From positions 22,085-86,084 of the forward strand of contig DASWCZ010000094.1 of assembly GCA_036395755.1 (NCBI GenBank): 64,000 bases of DNA, read 5' to 3'. The notes under the pieces were generated by a model. The model was given only the letters and a program-made list of their open reading frames with translations, did no database searches and was not told the DNA's origin. Below are positions 1 to 8,052 of this stretch, piece after piece. Positions within the stretch are counted from its first letter, which is position 1; each line of letters starts with the position of its first letter. Source of the DNA: Gp7-AA6 sp036395755 (lineage in GTDB: Bacteria; Acidobacteriota; Thermoanaerobaculia; UBA5066; Gp7-AA6). The position numbers and the translations under genes were made by a program.

Positions 1-572
1 GCGGGCCCCATCGGTCTCGACGGACCCGTCGGACGCATGGCGGGAGAACCCGGCCCGGCGCCGGCGCGGGCCATTGCCGGCGGGCCGCTCGGGCCGAGAG
101 GTCTTCCCGCCGCAGGCCGCGGGGGAGGCAGCACGATCTTGCGGGGAAGAGCCGGCTTGGCGGGCGGCTCGGGTTCCGGCTCGGAAGGCACGACCGCGGT
201 GCGGGCCGGTTCCGCCGGCTTCGCGCGGGCCTCCGGCGTCGTCGGCGGCGCAGGCGCGGCGGCGGGACCCGAAGCGGGACGGCGGACGACGGGCTCTGCC
301 TCCGGCTCCGGACGAGCCGGGGCGGTCTTCTCCACGATCTTGATCCGGGAGAGCGCGCTCTTCTGTGGCCGGAAGGCCTTCGATTCGCTGTCCCGGACGA
401 TCAGCTGTTTGGGGGCGTGGGTCTTGCCCTGGAGGATGGCCAAGACCGTCGACTCGTCGAGCGCCGCCTGCGGCGATTTGACGTCCACCCCGATCGACTG
501 GAGCAGGAAGAGAACTTCCTTGCTCCCGATCCCCATCTGCGCGGCGAGCTCTTCGACCCGAATCTTTCCCAT
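1..572 (-). CDS. infB: Translation initiation factor IF-2, N-terminal part (cut by window edge)
   Basis: This is the first ~190 codons of IF-2, the GTPase that brings initiator tRNA to the 30S subunit. The ATG at 572 begins MGKIRVEELAAQMG, the conserved IF2_N helical module, whose sense (KEVLFLLQSIGVDVKSPQ) continues to about residue 50. After that comes the low-complexity Pro/Ala/Arg/Glu linker typical of IF-2; the G domain lies beyond the edge of the window. It starts 9 nt after the nusA stop and completes the order rimP-nusA-infB. Family and position leave little doubt. Confidence 0.93.
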   Translation of the reverse strand, partial: MGKIRVEELAAQMGIGSKEVLFLLQSIGVDVKSPQAALDESTVLAILQGKTHAPKQLIVRDSESKAFRPQKSALSRIKIVEKTAPARPEPEAEPVVRRPASGPAAAPAPPTTPEARAKPAEPARTAVVPSEPEPEPPAKPALPRKIVLPPPRPAAGRPLGPSGPPAMARAGAGPGSPAMRPTGPSRPMGP

Positions 573-581
573 CGAGCTGGA

Positions 582-2063
582 CTACTCCTGAACGATCGTC
601 TCTTCGGCCGGCGTCGAGGGCTCTTCCTCCTGAGCGCCGGGAACTTCTTCGACTTCTTCCGATTCTTCTTCCGATTCTTCTTCCGATTCCTCGGAGCGGG
701 GCGAACGAATCTCCTGTTCCGCTGCGCGAGCCGCTTCAAGGAGCCTCTCGGCGGTCGCCGCGCCGATCCCGGGGATTTGGGAGAGTTCCTCCGCGCTCTT
801 GTCGAGGAGTTCGGCGAGCGATCCGACCCCGGCTTCCGCGAGCTTCTCCGCGGTCTTCCCGCCGATTCCGGGGATCTCGGACACGGGGGTCTGCTTCAAA
901 CGAGACGCCTCGAGCATTCGCGTCAGAGCTTCGGCGACCTCGCCCTTGACCTCGGTCTCCCCCTTGATCTCGATCTTCAGACCGATCAAAGCCGAGGCGA
1001 GCCGCACGTTCTGACCCTTCTTGCCGATCGCGAGCGAGAGCTGGTCGTCTTCGACGACGCAGTCGAGGCTCATTGTTCCGTCTTCATGGTGGATGGGCGA
1101 GACCCGGGTGATCTTGGCCGGAGCGAGAGCGTTCTGGGCGAAGGTGATCAGGTCGTCGGAGTAAAGGATGACGTCGATCTTCTCGCCGTGGAGCTCCCGC
1201 ATGATCGACTGGACCCGGCTTCCGCGCATGCCCACGCAGGCTCCGACCGGATCGACGTCGCGCTCGCGCGAGCGCACCGCGACCTTCGCTCGTTCGCCCG
1301 GCTGGCGGACCGCCCCCTTGATGACGACCGTGCCGTCGTAGATTTCGGGCACTTCCATCTCGAAGAACCGGATCAGGAGCCTCGGGTCGGTCCGAGAAAG
1401 GACGAGCTGCGGACCCTTCGGGTTCCGGTGCACGTCGTAGAGGATCGATCGGATCCGCTCCCCCTGGCCGTAGCGCTCGGCGCGCGATTGCTGATCGCGC
1501 GGGATGATCCCCTCCGTCTTGCCGAGATCGACGATCATGTCGCCGCGCTCGAACCGTTTGACCGTTCCGCTCATGAGCTCGCCGATCTTCGGGAAGTACT
1601 CGTTGTAGATGTTGTCGCGTTCCGCCTCCCGGACCTTCTGGTAGAGGACCTGCTTCGCGGTCTGGGCGGCAATTCGTCCGAGCCCCATCGTCTCCCGATA
1701 GACCCGGACTTCGTCGCCGAGAACGACGTCGTCGACCTCGGTCGCGGGCTCGCCTTCGGCGCCTGGCCGCAGAACGCGGACCTCTCCCCGCGTCCCCTGC
1801 TTTGCGACCAACTCGCGGGCTTCCTCCAGAAGGACCTCCGGCGGCGGATCCTCCGATTCGGTGTCGAGCTCCGCGACGACCGTGCGCGGCGAGTACACCG
1901 TCATTGCCCCGGTCTGGCGGTCGATCAGCGTCACCATCGCCTTGTCGTGGTAGAACTTTCTCGCCGCCGAGGACATGGCTTCCTCGAGCGCGCCGAACAT
2001 CTTTTCGGTGTCGATGTCTTTCTCCCGCGAGACCTGTCGGATCACCGACGGATCGATGTTCAT
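582..2063 (-). CDS. nusA: Transcription termination/antitermination factor NusA
   Basis: A 493-aa NusA that binds RNA polymerase and modulates pausing, termination and antitermination. Domains in order: N-terminal RNAP-binding domain (~1-125), S1 domain (~130-200, GTVKRFERGDMIVDLGKTEG), two KH domains (~205-345, with VGMRGSRVQ and AIGKKGQNVRLAS). A C-terminal region carries two helix-hairpin-helix repeats (IPGIGGKTAEKL, IPGIGAATAERL). The last ~35 residues are a strongly acidic Glu/Ser tail. It sits 22 nt after rimP and 9 nt before infB in one operon. NusA commonly feeds back on its own operon, which makes the terminator in front of rimP interesting. Confidence 0.97.
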   Translation of the reverse strand: MNIDPSVIRQVSREKDIDTEKMFGALEEAMSSAARKFYHDKAMVTLIDRQTGAMTVYSPRTVVAELDTESEDPPPEVLLEEARELVAKQGTRGEVRVLRPGAEGEPATEVDDVVLGDEVRVYRETMGLGRIAAQTAKQVLYQKVREAERDNIYNEYFPKIGELMSGTVKRFERGDMIVDLGKTEGIIPRDQQSRAERYGQGERIRSILYDVHRNPKGPQLVLSRTDPRLLIRFFEMEVPEIYDGTVVIKGAVRQPGERAKVAVRSRERDVDPVGACVGMRGSRVQSIMRELHGEKIDVILYSDDLITFAQNALAPAKITRVSPIHHEDGTMSLDCVVEDDQLSLAIGKKGQNVRLASALIGLKIEIKGETEVKGEVAEALTRMLEASRLKQTPVSEIPGIGGKTAEKLAEAGVGSLAELLDKSAEELSQIPGIGAATAERLLEAARAAEQEIRSPRSEESEEESEEESEEVEEVPGAQEEEPSTPAEETIVQE

Positions 2064-2085
2064 CGGACCGTGCTACTCCTCACCA

Positions 2086-2604
2086 TCAGCCCCGGCGCTC
2101 CGGCCACTCGAATTCCAATCGCGCCAGCCGAATATCGCCGAAACGGACATTATAGGTTTTGCGGTTCTCCCCATCAACGACACGGAGCAGGTCTCCGTCG
2201 ACGCTCTCGAGCGTTCCGCGCAGATTTCGACTGCCCGAGCCGGGATTGCTCGACCCGTTGGAGGACAGGGCGAGCACGGGCGCGTCGGTCTTCACGCGAA
2301 CGCGCCGTCCGACGAATCTCCTGGCGTCGTCGAGCGAGTAGAGCTTCCGGTCGAGGCCGGCAGAAGAAACTTCGAGCACGTACCCGTGCGGGATCTCATC
2401 GGACGCGTCTAAGAGAGCCGAAGCCTCTCTCGAGACTGCCTCGCAATCTTGGACGGAGACGGAGCTCCCGTCTTCCCGTTCGAGCACAAGGCGGACGACC
2501 GCCGCCCGTCCGGTTCCGGACGGCTCGACGGCGAGCAGACGACAACCTTTCTCCCGGGCGATCGCCCGGATTTCCTCGGTCGTCTCCGGTTTCAAGAGCG
2601 GCAT
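2086..2604 (-). CDS. rimP: Ribosome maturation factor RimP
   Basis: A 172-aa RimP, needed for late 30S subunit assembly. The frame is open further upstream, but that part crosses a terminator-like hairpin and has no family resemblance. I place the start at the ATG at 2604, which has a purine-rich GGTCAGGA just upstream and gives the usual family length. The N-terminal alpha/beta domain (~1-85) is followed by the C-terminal SH3-like domain, with the conserved VSSAGLDRKLYSLDDARRFVGRRVRV around residues 85-115. First gene of the rimP-nusA-infB operon. Confidence 0.93.
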   Translation of the reverse strand: MPLLKPETTEEIRAIAREKGCRLLAVEPSGTGRAAVVRLVLEREDGSSVSVQDCEAVSREASALLDASDEIPHGYVLEVSSAGLDRKLYSLDDARRFVGRRVRVKTDAPVLALSSNGSSNPGSGSRNLRGTLESVDGDLLRVVDGENRKTYNVRFGDIRLARLEFEWPERRG

Positions 2605-2622
2605 TCCTGACCTTTGAAGAAC

Positions 2623-2645
2623 AAAAAAGCGGGCCTGCGCCCGCC
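2623..2645 (-). terminator. Intrinsic terminator in the rimP leader (attenuator candidate)
   Basis: On the minus strand GCGGGC-GCAG-GCCCGC (2644-2629) is a perfect 6-bp stem followed directly by TTTTTT (2628-2623). It lies about 19 nt before the rimP start, so any transcript reaching rimP must read through it. No gene ends here, so it is more likely an attenuator than an end-of-operon terminator. Confidence 0.7.
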
Positions 2646-2660
2646 ACAGTTTCGTCGAGA

Positions 2661-2692
2661 GCCGCCTCTGTTTATCAAATGAGGCGGCGGGC
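2661..2692 (-). promoter_or_regulatory. Upstream hairpin and possible antiterminator of the rimP leader
   Basis: GCCGCCTC (2661-2668) and GAGGCGGC (2681-2688) form an 8-bp stem with a 12-nt AT-rich loop. Partly overlapping it, minus-strand GCCCGCC (2692-2686) is perfectly complementary to GGCGGGC (2645-2639), the 5' arm of the terminator. The two pairings compete at 2686-2688, so the leader could switch between terminator and antiterminator. The pairing is seen in the sequence; the switching is inference. Confidence 0.45.
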
Positions 2693-2809
2693 CGCAACCG
2701 AGCGACCGGATCCCGGGTCGGGAGGAGTCGGCGGACCGGCCGAAAACGAGAATCCACCGGCTGCGTCCCGTGTTAGGGGAGGAGGGCGTATTTCCCCAAG
2801 CGATACAAC

Positions 2810-3796
2810 GTGTTCGAGATCATCGAAAAAGGGCAGAAGCCATTCCCGCTCGAGCGAGCGGTCCTGATCTCGATTGCCGCCCACTTCGTCCTGCTCGCGC
2901 TCTTCCTCGCCGGGCCGGGTCCCGCGGCCCGGGGGGACCGGAAGGGCGGTTTCCTCGCGGACCTTCTGGCTCCCGAGCCCAGGGAGCCGTCCATTCCGGT
3001 CGTCTTCCGCTCCGCGCCCGGTCCCGCTCGCGAGAACCCGCGCCGGTCGGACCTCTCCGACGCCAATCGCCGCGCGGGAGGCGGAGACCGATCCCGACCG
3101 AAGGCGGGCACGCCGTTCGTCCCGAACATGCCCGGCGTCGAAGGCCTCGCGGCGGGCAAGCGGGGAAGCGCGCCCGGTCCGGCGGTGGCGCAATCTCGCG
3201 GGGTCGCGGCGCCGCGCCAGGGAGAGCCGGGAGCCTCGGGGGAGGAGAGCCGCCGACCGACCGTCTTCGGCCCGGCCGGCGAGACCGAGGGGAAGTCGCC
3301 GCTCGCGTCGGGCGGGGCGCCGGCGCGGGAGGGGGAACGGCTCGCCCGGCTCGATCAGGCGATTCGCGACGCGGCGCGGGATATGGCGGGAGGCGGGTCC
3401 CAGGGCGGGGCGGGCTTCCCGAACGCCGACGGAGGCTTCGTCGATTCGGGTCCGCTGTCCTTCGACACGACCTGGTACGACTGGGGCCCTTACGCGGAGG
3501 AGATGGTTCGCCGCATCAAGCTCCACTGGGACATCCCCGAGCTTGCCCGTCTCGGCTGGAAGGGAAAGCTGACGATCCGCTTCTACATCCTGGCCGACGG
3601 CCGGGTCGCGGACGCGACCATCATCCGGCGATCCGGGATACCGCCCTTCGATTTCGCGGCCCTTCAGGCGATCATGAAGTCTTCGCCTTTTCGCCCGCTC
3701 CCCGCGGACCTGAACGAGTCGCGCGAAGGCGTCACCGTAACCTTTTTCTACAACCTGCGTCCCGACAAAGAGGGCCCGTCCGAGCCCACGCGATGA
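2810..3796 (+). CDS. TonB/TolA-like energy transducer with C-terminal TonB domain
   Basis: A 328-aa periplasm-spanning protein. Residues 1-16 are a short cytosolic segment, ~17-36 (AVLISIAAHFVLLALFLAG) a single membrane anchor, ~37-210 a long Pro/Gly/Arg-rich disordered linker. Residues ~225-318 form a TonB C-terminal domain (MVRRIKLHWDIPELARLGWKGKLTIRFYILADGRV, then ALQAIMKSSPFRPLP). It starts with GTG. TonB-type proteins pass proton-motive energy from ExbB/ExbD to outer-membrane receptors, TolA-type proteins stabilise the envelope; no partner genes are present, so I cannot say which. It overlaps the next gene by ATGA. It is divergent from the rimP operon, so 2605-2809 must hold two promoters. 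Confidence 0.8.
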   Translation: MFEIIEKGQKPFPLERAVLISIAAHFVLLALFLAGPGPAARGDRKGGFLADLLAPEPREPSIPVVFRSAPGPARENPRRSDLSDANRRAGGGDRSRPKAGTPFVPNMPGVEGLAAGKRGSAPGPAVAQSRGVAAPRQGEPGASGEESRRPTVFGPAGETEGKSPLASGGAPAREGERLARLDQAIRDAARDMAGGGSQGGAGFPNADGGFVDSGPLSFDTTWYDWGPYAEEMVRRIKLHWDIPELARLGWKGKLTIRFYILADGRVADATIIRRSGIPPFDFAALQAIMKSSPFRPLPADLNESREGVTVTFFYNLRPDKEGPSEPTR

Positions 3797-4236
3797 ACGA
3801 CAAAGAAAAGATTCGGACGGCCTTGGAGACCGCGCGAACCGTTGCGATCGTCGGCTGCTCCCCCAACCCGGAGCGGCCCTCGAACGCGATCGGCCGCTAC
3901 CTGATGGACCATGGGTATCAGATCGTCCCGGTCAACCCGGGGCACCCGAGAATCCTGGGAGAGACCTGCTACCGGTCGCTCTCCGAGATCCCGCCGGAGG
4001 TCCGTCTCGACATCGTCGACGTCTTTCGACGGTCGGACCAGGTCGCTCCCGTCGCGGACCAGGCCATCGCCCGGGGCGTTGGCTTCTTCTTCATGCAGCA
4101 GGGGGTCCTGGATCCGGAATCGGCGCGCCGGCTCGAGGAGGCCGGTATCCCGGTCGCGATGGATCGATGCATACTGGTGGAGCATGCGAGCCGGGGTATC
4201 CCCCGTAGGAATTTCGAAGCGAGTCGAGAGCGTTGA
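3793..4236 (+). CDS. CoA-binding domain protein (YccU family)
   Basis: A 147-aa single-domain Rossmann-fold protein of the CoA_binding_2/YccU type. The nucleotide-binding motif VAIVGCSPNPERPSNAIGRYL lies at ~16-36. It is followed by VPVNPGHPRILGETCYRSLSEIP and the late FFMQQGVLDPESARRLEEAGIPVAMDRCILVEH, which carries the conserved Cys. Family members bind CoA or nucleotides and their role is unproven. Its ATG overlaps the stop of the TonB-like gene (ATGA), so translation is probably coupled. Confidence 0.85.
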   Translation: MNDKEKIRTALETARTVAIVGCSPNPERPSNAIGRYLMDHGYQIVPVNPGHPRILGETCYRSLSEIPPEVRLDIVDVFRRSDQVAPVADQAIARGVGFFFMQQGVLDPESARRLEEAGIPVAMDRCILVEHASRGIPRRNFEASRER

Positions 4237-4282
4237 ATCCCTGCCCGGGGTTGTCGGAGCCGGTGCGCGGGAGCCCCGGGCC

Positions 4283-4303
4283 TTGGACGTTGGACGTTGG
4301 ACA
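4283..4303. repeat. Three tandem TTGGACR heptamers
   Basis: TTGGACG, TTGGACG, TTGGACA occur head to tail in the 153-bp gap before the Do protease gene. A hairpin CCCGCT-CGGA-AGCGGG (4353-4367) follows nearer the start codon. No function is evident. Confidence 0.7.
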
Positions 4304-4389
4304 TTGCCGTTGAACCTTGAATCGAAACCTTGAGCCAGTGAAGAGCCACAGTCCCGCTCGGAAGCGGGCGGAGGAGTAGAAGAAAAACC

Positions 4390-5916
4390 ATGGAGAAATC
4401 TACCAAACGGGCCCTTTCGTTTTCCGTTCTCATCGCCGCGGCCGTCATTTTCGGAATGGTGGTCGCGAGCTCGGTCAATGTCACTCCGCGTTCGGAGGCG
4501 CAGCGCGAGGCGCCGGCCCGGGCCCGTTCGGGCTCGTTGATCCTGCCCTCGTTCGCCGACATCGCGGACGAAACGATGTCTTCGGTGGTCTCGATCACCT
4601 CGACCGAGATCGTCAAGGGGTCGTCCCGCCGATTCGTTTCCCCCTTCGGCGGTGGAAGCGGAAACGGTGATCCTTTCGAGTTCTTCTTCGGCCCGCAGCA
4701 GCGCCGCGGCGACGGCCAGGGCGACGACGAAGAGCACAAGGAGCAGCAGGGAGGCACCGGTTTCGTCATCTCGGAAGACGGATACATCGCGACGAACTAC
4801 CACGTCATCGAAAACGCGGACAAGGTCGAAGTCCGGCTGTCCAACCGGGAGCGGACGATCGCCCGCATCGTCGGACGCGACCCCGCGACCGACCTCGCCC
4901 TCTTGAAGATCGACGTCAAGCAGCGTCTGACCCCGCTGGCGCTCGGAGACTCCGACCGGCTTCGCGTCGGCGAGTGGGTCATGGCGATCGGCGATCCGCT
5001 GAACTTCGACAAGAGCGTCACCGTCGGCGTCGTGTCGGCGAAGGGGCGCTACGGTTTGACGGGCGACGCCGCGACCCGTTCGTTCGAGAACTTCATCCAG
5101 ACCGATGCCGCCATCAACTCCGGCAACTCCGGCGGCCCGCTCATCAACGTCAACGGCGAGGTGATCGGTATCAATACCGCGATGTTCCGCCCGGCGCAGA
5201 ACATCGGCTTCGCCGTGCCGGTCAACACGTTGAAGAGCGTTCTTCCACAGCTGCGGGAGAAGGGAAAGGTCACGCGCGGATTCCTCGGAATCAACATCGA
5301 GAACATCGACAGCGACAAGGCCGCAGCCTTCCGGCTGAAGTCTCTCGACGGCGCCTTCGTTCAGTCGGTCGAGCCGGGCAAGCCGGCGGACCGCGCCGGG
5401 ATCCGGCCGGGAGACGCGATCGTGCGCGTGGACGAGGTCGCAGTCAAGGACACCCGCGATCTGATCGGATACGTTTCGGGCAAGGCGCCGGGCAGCAAGG
5501 TCCGTCTCGGGGTCATCCGCGACGGCCGGGACATGACGCTGACGGCGGCGCTCGCCGAGCGCGACGTCGCTTCTTCGGGCGAGCAGGCGGACCCGGGAAA
5601 GGCGAGCTCGAAAGACTCGCGGGAACGCATCGGCGTCTCCGTGACCGAGCTGACGACACAGGTCCGCCAGATGCAGGGAGTGCAGAACGGCGCGTCGGGT
5701 CTCTTAGTCGTCCACGTGAAAGAGGTCTCCGCGGCGGCGGACGCCGGCATTCGAGAAGGCGACGTCATCACCGAGGTCAACGGCCGGCATCTCACCTCCA
5801 CCGAGGAGTTCGGCAAAATCGTCTCCGGGGCGCGGAAGGGGGACTACCTGAAGCTCTACATCCAGCGGTCCCGCCCGGCGGTTTCCTTCTTCGCGCTCGT
5901 CAAGATCGAGCAGTAG
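4390..5916 (+). CDS. degP: Do/HtrA-type periplasmic serine protease with two PDZ domains
   Basis: A 508-aa HtrA-family protease/chaperone for misfolded envelope proteins. Residues ~8-28 are a signal/anchor segment. The trypsin-like domain (~55-290) carries the full triad: His138 in TNYHVIENA, Asp168 in PATDLALLKI and Ser247 in NSGNSGGPL. An acidic, Gln/Glu-rich insert (~90-122) corresponds to the LA loop. PDZ1 is at ~290-385 (RGFLGINIENI) and PDZ2 at ~405-505 (ASGLLVVHVKEVS...DVITEVNG). Size and domain set match DegP/DegQ/MucD; the symbol denotes family rather than proven orthology. A strong terminator follows, so this is probably a single-gene transcript. Confidence 0.93.
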   Translation: MEKSTKRALSFSVLIAAAVIFGMVVASSVNVTPRSEAQREAPARARSGSLILPSFADIADETMSSVVSITSTEIVKGSSRRFVSPFGGGSGNGDPFEFFFGPQQRRGDGQGDDEEHKEQQGGTGFVISEDGYIATNYHVIENADKVEVRLSNRERTIARIVGRDPATDLALLKIDVKQRLTPLALGDSDRLRVGEWVMAIGDPLNFDKSVTVGVVSAKGRYGLTGDAATRSFENFIQTDAAINSGNSGGPLINVNGEVIGINTAMFRPAQNIGFAVPVNTLKSVLPQLREKGKVTRGFLGINIENIDSDKAAAFRLKSLDGAFVQSVEPGKPADRAGIRPGDAIVRVDEVAVKDTRDLIGYVSGKAPGSKVRLGVIRDGRDMTLTAALAERDVASSGEQADPGKASSKDSRERIGVSVTELTTQVRQMQGVQNGASGLLVVHVKEVSAAADAGIREGDVITEVNGRHLTSTEEFGKIVSGARKGDYLKLYIQRSRPAVSFFALVKIEQ

Positions 5917-5938
5917 ACCGGGTTCGAGACGCATTTCC

Positions 5939-5972
5939 GCACGCCCGCCACCCCGGCGGGCGTGCTCGTTTT
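5939..5972 (+). terminator. Intrinsic terminator after the Do protease gene
   Basis: GCACGCCCGCC (5939-5949) and GGCGGGCGTGC (5955-5965) form a perfect 11-bp stem with an ACCCC loop, followed by TCGTTTT. It lies 22 nt beyond the stop codon and separates this gene from the regulator at 6021. Confidence 0.85.
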
Positions 5973-6020
5973 CGGGGGAGCCGGGAACAACAGGCGCGCT
6001 CTCCGCATTGAAAGGTCGGG

Positions 6021-7382
6021 ATGAGCCAGAAGATCCTGGTCGTCGACGACGATCGAGGCATCCGCGACACCCTGCGGATGATCCTCGAATACGAAGGATA
6101 TGAGGTGGCGACCTCGCCAGACGGGAAGACCGCGCTCGCGGACCTGGACGGCGCCCCGGCCGACGCGGTCCTGCTCGACATCAAGATGCCCGGCATGGAC
6201 GGTCTCGAGGTGCTCGACAAGATCGTGGCTCGCGAGGGGGCGCCGCCCGTCCTCATGATCTCGGGGCACGGCGACATCGCCACGGCCGTCGAGTCCACGC
6301 GCCGCGGAGCGGTCGACTTCCTCGAGAAACCGCCGCAGCGCGAGCGCATCCTGGTCTCGATCAAGAACGCGCTCGCCCGCAACCAGCTCCGGGCGGAGAA
6401 CGAGCGGCTGCGAACCGCGCTCGACGAGGAGTCGGTTCTCGTCGGCCGGAGCGCTCCGATGCAGCGTCTGCGTCAAGAGATCGTGCGGGCCGCGCCGACG
6501 GGCGCCACCGTGCTCATCATGGGAGAGAGCGGCACCGGCAAGGAGCTCGTCGCGCGCGAAGTCCACAAGGCTTCGCGGGTCGCCGGCGGCCCCTTCGTCC
6601 AGGTCAACTGCGCCGCGATTCCCGAAGAGCTGATCGAGTCGGAGCTCTTCGGACACGAGAAGGGCTCGTTCACCGGCGCGGTGCGCCGGCAGACCGGGAA
6701 GTTCGTCGAGGCCGACGGCGGGACGATCTTCTTGGACGAAGTCGGCGACATGTCGGCGAGAACGCAGGCGAAAGTGTTGCGGGTGCTGGAGGCCGGCGAA
6801 GTCGAGCCGGTCGGCGCGCCGCGGGTCCGGCAGGTCAACGTGCGGGTGATCGCGGCGACCAATCGCGACCTGACCGAGGCGATCCGGGAAAACCGCTTCC
6901 GGGAGGACCTCTTCTTCCGCCTGAACGTCGTCCCGATCCGGACCCCGCCGCTGCGCGAGCGGGCGGAGGACATTCCGGACCTGGTCGAGCATTTCACACG
7001 GCGCTTCTGCGAGCGGGACCACTGCCGGCCCCGCCGGTTTGGATCGTCCGCCCTGGCGTTGTTGAAGGCCCGCTCGTGGCCCGGCAACGTCCGGGAGCTC
7101 AAAAACTTAGTCGAGCGGGTCCTGATCATGACCGACGCCGATCCGATCGATGCGAAGGACCTTCCCCCCGAGGCCCGCGTCTCCCCCACGGAAATCTCCG
7201 AGCGCGGGCTCGCGATGACGACGCTCTCGGAGTTCAAGGAGTTTGCGGAACGCCAGTTCCTCATGGCGAAGCTCCGGGAGAACGGATGGAACATCAGCCG
7301 CACGGCCGAGGTGATCCAGACGCCCCGTTCGAACCTCTACAAGAAGATCGAGCACCACAAGATCAGCCGGGATCAGGGTTAA
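6021..7382 (+). CDS. NtrC/NtrX-type sigma-54-dependent response regulator
   Basis: A 453-aa activator of RpoN (sigma-54) promoters. Receiver domain ~1-120, with the acidic pocket VVDDD and phospho-acceptor Asp53 (LLDIKMPGMDG). AAA+ domain ~140-370 with Walker A GESGTGKE (168-175), sigma-54 contact loop GSFTGA (215-220; Ser replaces the commoner Ala) and Walker B GGTIFLDE (233-240). A C-terminal Fis-type helix-turn-helix (NISRTAEVIQTPRSNLYKKI) ends the protein. The tail resembles NtrX more than NtrC. No sensor kinase is adjacent, so its partner is encoded elsewhere. Confidence 0.93.
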   Translation: MSQKILVVDDDRGIRDTLRMILEYEGYEVATSPDGKTALADLDGAPADAVLLDIKMPGMDGLEVLDKIVAREGAPPVLMISGHGDIATAVESTRRGAVDFLEKPPQRERILVSIKNALARNQLRAENERLRTALDEESVLVGRSAPMQRLRQEIVRAAPTGATVLIMGESGTGKELVAREVHKASRVAGGPFVQVNCAAIPEELIESELFGHEKGSFTGAVRRQTGKFVEADGGTIFLDEVGDMSARTQAKVLRVLEAGEVEPVGAPRVRQVNVRVIAATNRDLTEAIRENRFREDLFFRLNVVPIRTPPLRERAEDIPDLVEHFTRRFCERDHCRPRRFGSSALALLKARSWPGNVRELKNLVERVLIMTDADPIDAKDLPPEARVSPTEISERGLAMTTLSEFKEFAERQFLMAKLRENGWNISRTAEVIQTPRSNLYKKIEHHKISRDQG

Positions 7383-7465
7383 CCTGTCATCCCGAGCGCG
7401 GCGAGGGATCCCTTCCTCGCACGCTCCCGAGGATTCTTCGGCCCTTCCGGCCCCAGAATGACAGG
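7383..7465. repeat. 83-bp palindromic-ended dispersed repeat (copy 1)
   Basis: The element begins CCTGTCAT (7383-7390) and ends ATGACAGG (7458-7465), perfect 8-bp inverted ends, filling the gap between the regulator and pyrE. Its left end, TGTCATCCCGAGC, is shared with the repeat at 11852-11897 read on the other strand. The right end runs into the pyrE ribosome-binding site AGGAG (7463-7467), so the repeat may supply part of that signal. Confidence 0.7.
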
Positions 7466-7474
7466 AGAAAAAAT

Positions 7475-8041
7475 TTGTTGGCGGTCGACGACTTCGAAGA
7501 GACCGGGGCGCTTCTGACCGGCCATTTCCGTCTCTCCTCCGGCCTCCACAGCGACCGCTACCTCCAGTGCGCGCGGCTCCTCATGTGGCCGGAGCGCGCG
7601 CAAGCCGCCGGGCGCGAGCTCGCGGAGAAGCTCCTGGAGTTCTCAGCCGCCGCCGTCGTCTCGCCCGCCCTGGGCGGCATCGTGATCGGCCACGAAGTCG
7701 CCCGCGGGCTCGGGACGCGCGCGCTCTTTGCGGAGCGCCGGGACGGCGCGTTCACGCTGCGGCGGGGCTTCGCCCTGGAAGCCGGGGAGCGCGTGGCGGT
7801 CGTCGAGGACGTCTTCACGACCGGCGCTTCGACGCGGGAGGTCTGCGCGACGGTCGAAGCGGCGGGCGGCAGCGTGGTCGCCGTCGGATCGCTCGTGGAT
7901 CGCGGTCTCCCGCCAGGGGCCTTTTCCGTTCCGGCGCGGTCGCTTCTCCGTCTGGCGGTTCCCTCGTGGCCGGCGGCGGACTGTCCGCTCTGTAGCCGCG
8001 GTGTCGCGCTCGAAATTCCCGGCAGCCGCTCCCGCGGATAA
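7475..8041 (+). CDS. pyrE: Orotate phosphoribosyltransferase
   Basis: A 188-aa type I PRTase joining orotate to PRPP to give OMP in pyrimidine synthesis. Early residues GHFRLSSGLHSDRYLQCARLL match the PyrE N-terminal loop. The PRPP-binding motif VAVVEDVFTTGAST (~107-120) has the paired acidic residues Glu111/Asp112. The frame is open far upstream, but AGGAG at 7463-7467 points to TTG at 7475 (7-nt spacing); TTG at 7478 is the alternative. Both the non-ATG start and the overlap of its ribosome-binding site with a dispersed repeat are unusual. Confidence 0.9.
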   Translation: MLAVDDFEETGALLTGHFRLSSGLHSDRYLQCARLLMWPERAQAAGRELAEKLLEFSAAAVVSPALGGIVIGHEVARGLGTRALFAERRDGAFTLRRGFALEAGERVAVVEDVFTTGASTREVCATVEAAGGSVVAVGSLVDRGLPPGAFSVPARSLLRLAVPSWPAADCPLCSRGVALEIPGSRSRG

Positions 8042-8052
8042 GATCGTCTCGG

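Noticed and set aside
417..2867. 816-aa plus-strand open frame over nusA/rimP
   Set aside because: Antisense shadow of NusA and RimP, which are both unmistakable on the minus strand.
7076..7474. N-terminal extension of PyrE through the repeat into the regulator gene
   Set aside because: The upstream part is antiphase to a clear AAA+/Fis coding sequence and the TTG at 7475 has its own AGGAG.
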